From NCBI RefSeq assembly GCF_000765665.2, contig NZ_JROZ02000003.1, forward strand, positions 62,001 to 126,000: a stretch of DNA of 64,000 bases, in the 5' to 3' direction. The position numbers and the translations under genes were made by a program. Of this stretch, positions 63,379 to 64,000 are shown in pieces. The notes under the pieces were generated by a model. That model searched no databases and had not been told where the DNA came from. It saw nothing but the letters and a program-made list of their open reading frames with translations. Origin of the DNA: Helicobacter sp. MIT 05-5293 (GTDB taxonomy: Bacteria > Campylobacterota > Campylobacteria > Campylobacterales > Helicobacteraceae). Position 1 is the stretch's first letter, and each line of letters starts with the position of its first letter.

Positions 63379-64000
63379 ATGTCGATTCTCTCAACGCATA
63401 CTCCACGCAAACGATTTTCGCCCATCGGTAAGTTTGCTTTAGTGGGCATCATCTTTTTTCTTGCACTTATTTTTCTTGCACCCTTTTTTATCCCATACGC
63501 TCCAGATTCTATGGATTTGGAAAATACTTTTGCCCCGATGAGTTTTGCACATTGGCTAGGGACGGATCATTTGGGTCGAGACATTGCTACGCGTCTTCTT
63601 TATGGTGGGAGAATCTCGCTTAGCGCAGGATTCTTAATCCTCTCTTTGATTCTGTTTTTGGGCATTAGTATTGGCGGAATGTGTGGCTTTGTGGGTGGCA
63701 AGGTGGATAAGGTGATTATGAGAATCTGTGATATATTCTTAAGTCTCCCTACAATCGTGCTTTCTTTATTTTTGGTCGGAATCTTGGGCAGTGGTTTGGA
63801 AAATGTGATTCTTGCTATTGCACTTACACATTGGGCTTGGTATGCGCGTATCGTGCGTAGTATCGTGCTTCATCTGAAGAGTAAAGAATTTGTCCTCCTC
63901 TCACCGACTTTTGGTTTAAGTAATTATCAGAGTTTCAAGCAAAATATGTTTGTGCCAGTCATCAGTCAATGCCTTGTATTAGCGACTATGGACATCGGGC
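63379..64000 (+). CDS. Nickel/dipeptide-type ABC transporter permease (3' end outside window)
   Basis: The frame is open from ATG 63379 to the window edge (207 codons). It has an N-terminal membrane segment (FALVGIIFFLALIFLAPFFI), the family marker HWLGTDHLGRDIATRLLYGGRISL (here HWLGTDHLGRD and RISLSAG), and further segments through SLPTIVLSLFLVGILGSG. This is the DppC/OppC/NikC type. Whether it moves nickel or peptides depends on the rest of the operon; NikR elsewhere in the window makes nickel plausible. Confidence 0.85.
   Translation, partial: MSILSTHTPRKRFSPIGKFALVGIIFFLALIFLAPFFIPYAPDSMDLENTFAPMSFAHWLGTDHLGRDIATRLLYGGRISLSAGFLILSLILFLGISIGGMCGFVGGKVDKVIMRICDIFLSLPTIVLSLFLVGILGSGLENVILAIALTHWAWYARIVRSIVLHLKSKEFVLLSPTFGLSNYQSFKQNMFVPVISQCLVLATMDIG

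Overview
The window reads as chromosome from a non-pylori, probably enterohepatic, Helicobacter. The strongest signs are a single rpoB-rpoC fusion gene (2892 codons), nikR divergent from exbB-exbD-tonB, a RibBA whose GTP cyclohydrolase half is degenerate, AT-rich codon use, and many long poly-G/poly-C tracts inside genes. The BioC/BioG biotin route, prpBCD and a CetA/CetB-type energy-taxis pair argue against H. pylori itself. Species cannot be fixed from sequence alone.

Layout. 1-14500: translation/transcription block nusG(partial)-rplK-rplA-[L10 leader]-rplJ-rplL-[terminator]-rpoBC-rpsL-rpsG-fusA. 14504-15283: two small lipoproteins, one with 39-bp tandem repeats and one a c-type cytochrome. 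15300-18633: a decayed tonB tail, tonB-exbD-exbB (minus strand), then nikR-nadD-rsfS. 18655-23500: a polar amino-acid ABC transporter without its binding protein, a DUF4105/Lnb-type envelope protein and a DUF3015 protein. 23600-28457: a very large type IIG restriction-modification gene split by a G12 tract, with a second switchable C11 tract near its 3' end and an in-frame block of inverted repeats. 28500-33004: leuA-leuC-leuD-leuB (minus strand). 33074-37241: a secreted hypothetical, der, a glycosyltransferase and a UDP-GlcNAc 2-epimerase split by a G10 tract. 37527-41052: cetB-cetA-bioA. 41064-46800: small-ORF/promoter region, EamA exporter, prpB-prpC-prpD, and a hypothetical with a C10 tract. 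46854-51400: bioD, an AAA ATPase, bioF-bioG-bioC. 51503-55860: cytochrome c peroxidase, two hypotheticals, tRNA-Gln and tRNA-fMet, dps, ribBA. 55945-61374: surface-glycan cluster of two DUF4422 glycosyltransferases, two GT2 enzymes and glf. 61416-64000: lepA and the start of a nickel/peptide ABC permease.

How it works together. Core expression genes flank metabolic operons (leucine, biotin, propionate) and metal/iron uptake (TonB system, NikR). Laid over this is a set of contingency loci: seven poly-G/poly-C tracts within coding sequence, in five glycan or restriction-modification genes and one hypothetical. As read, three genes are out of frame (type IIG enzyme, epimerase, first DUF4422 enzyme) and three tracts leave the frame open. 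The restriction-modification gene is the most unusual: one tract controls whether the nuclease is joined to the methyltransferase, the other whether a second C-terminal recognition-like module is appended.
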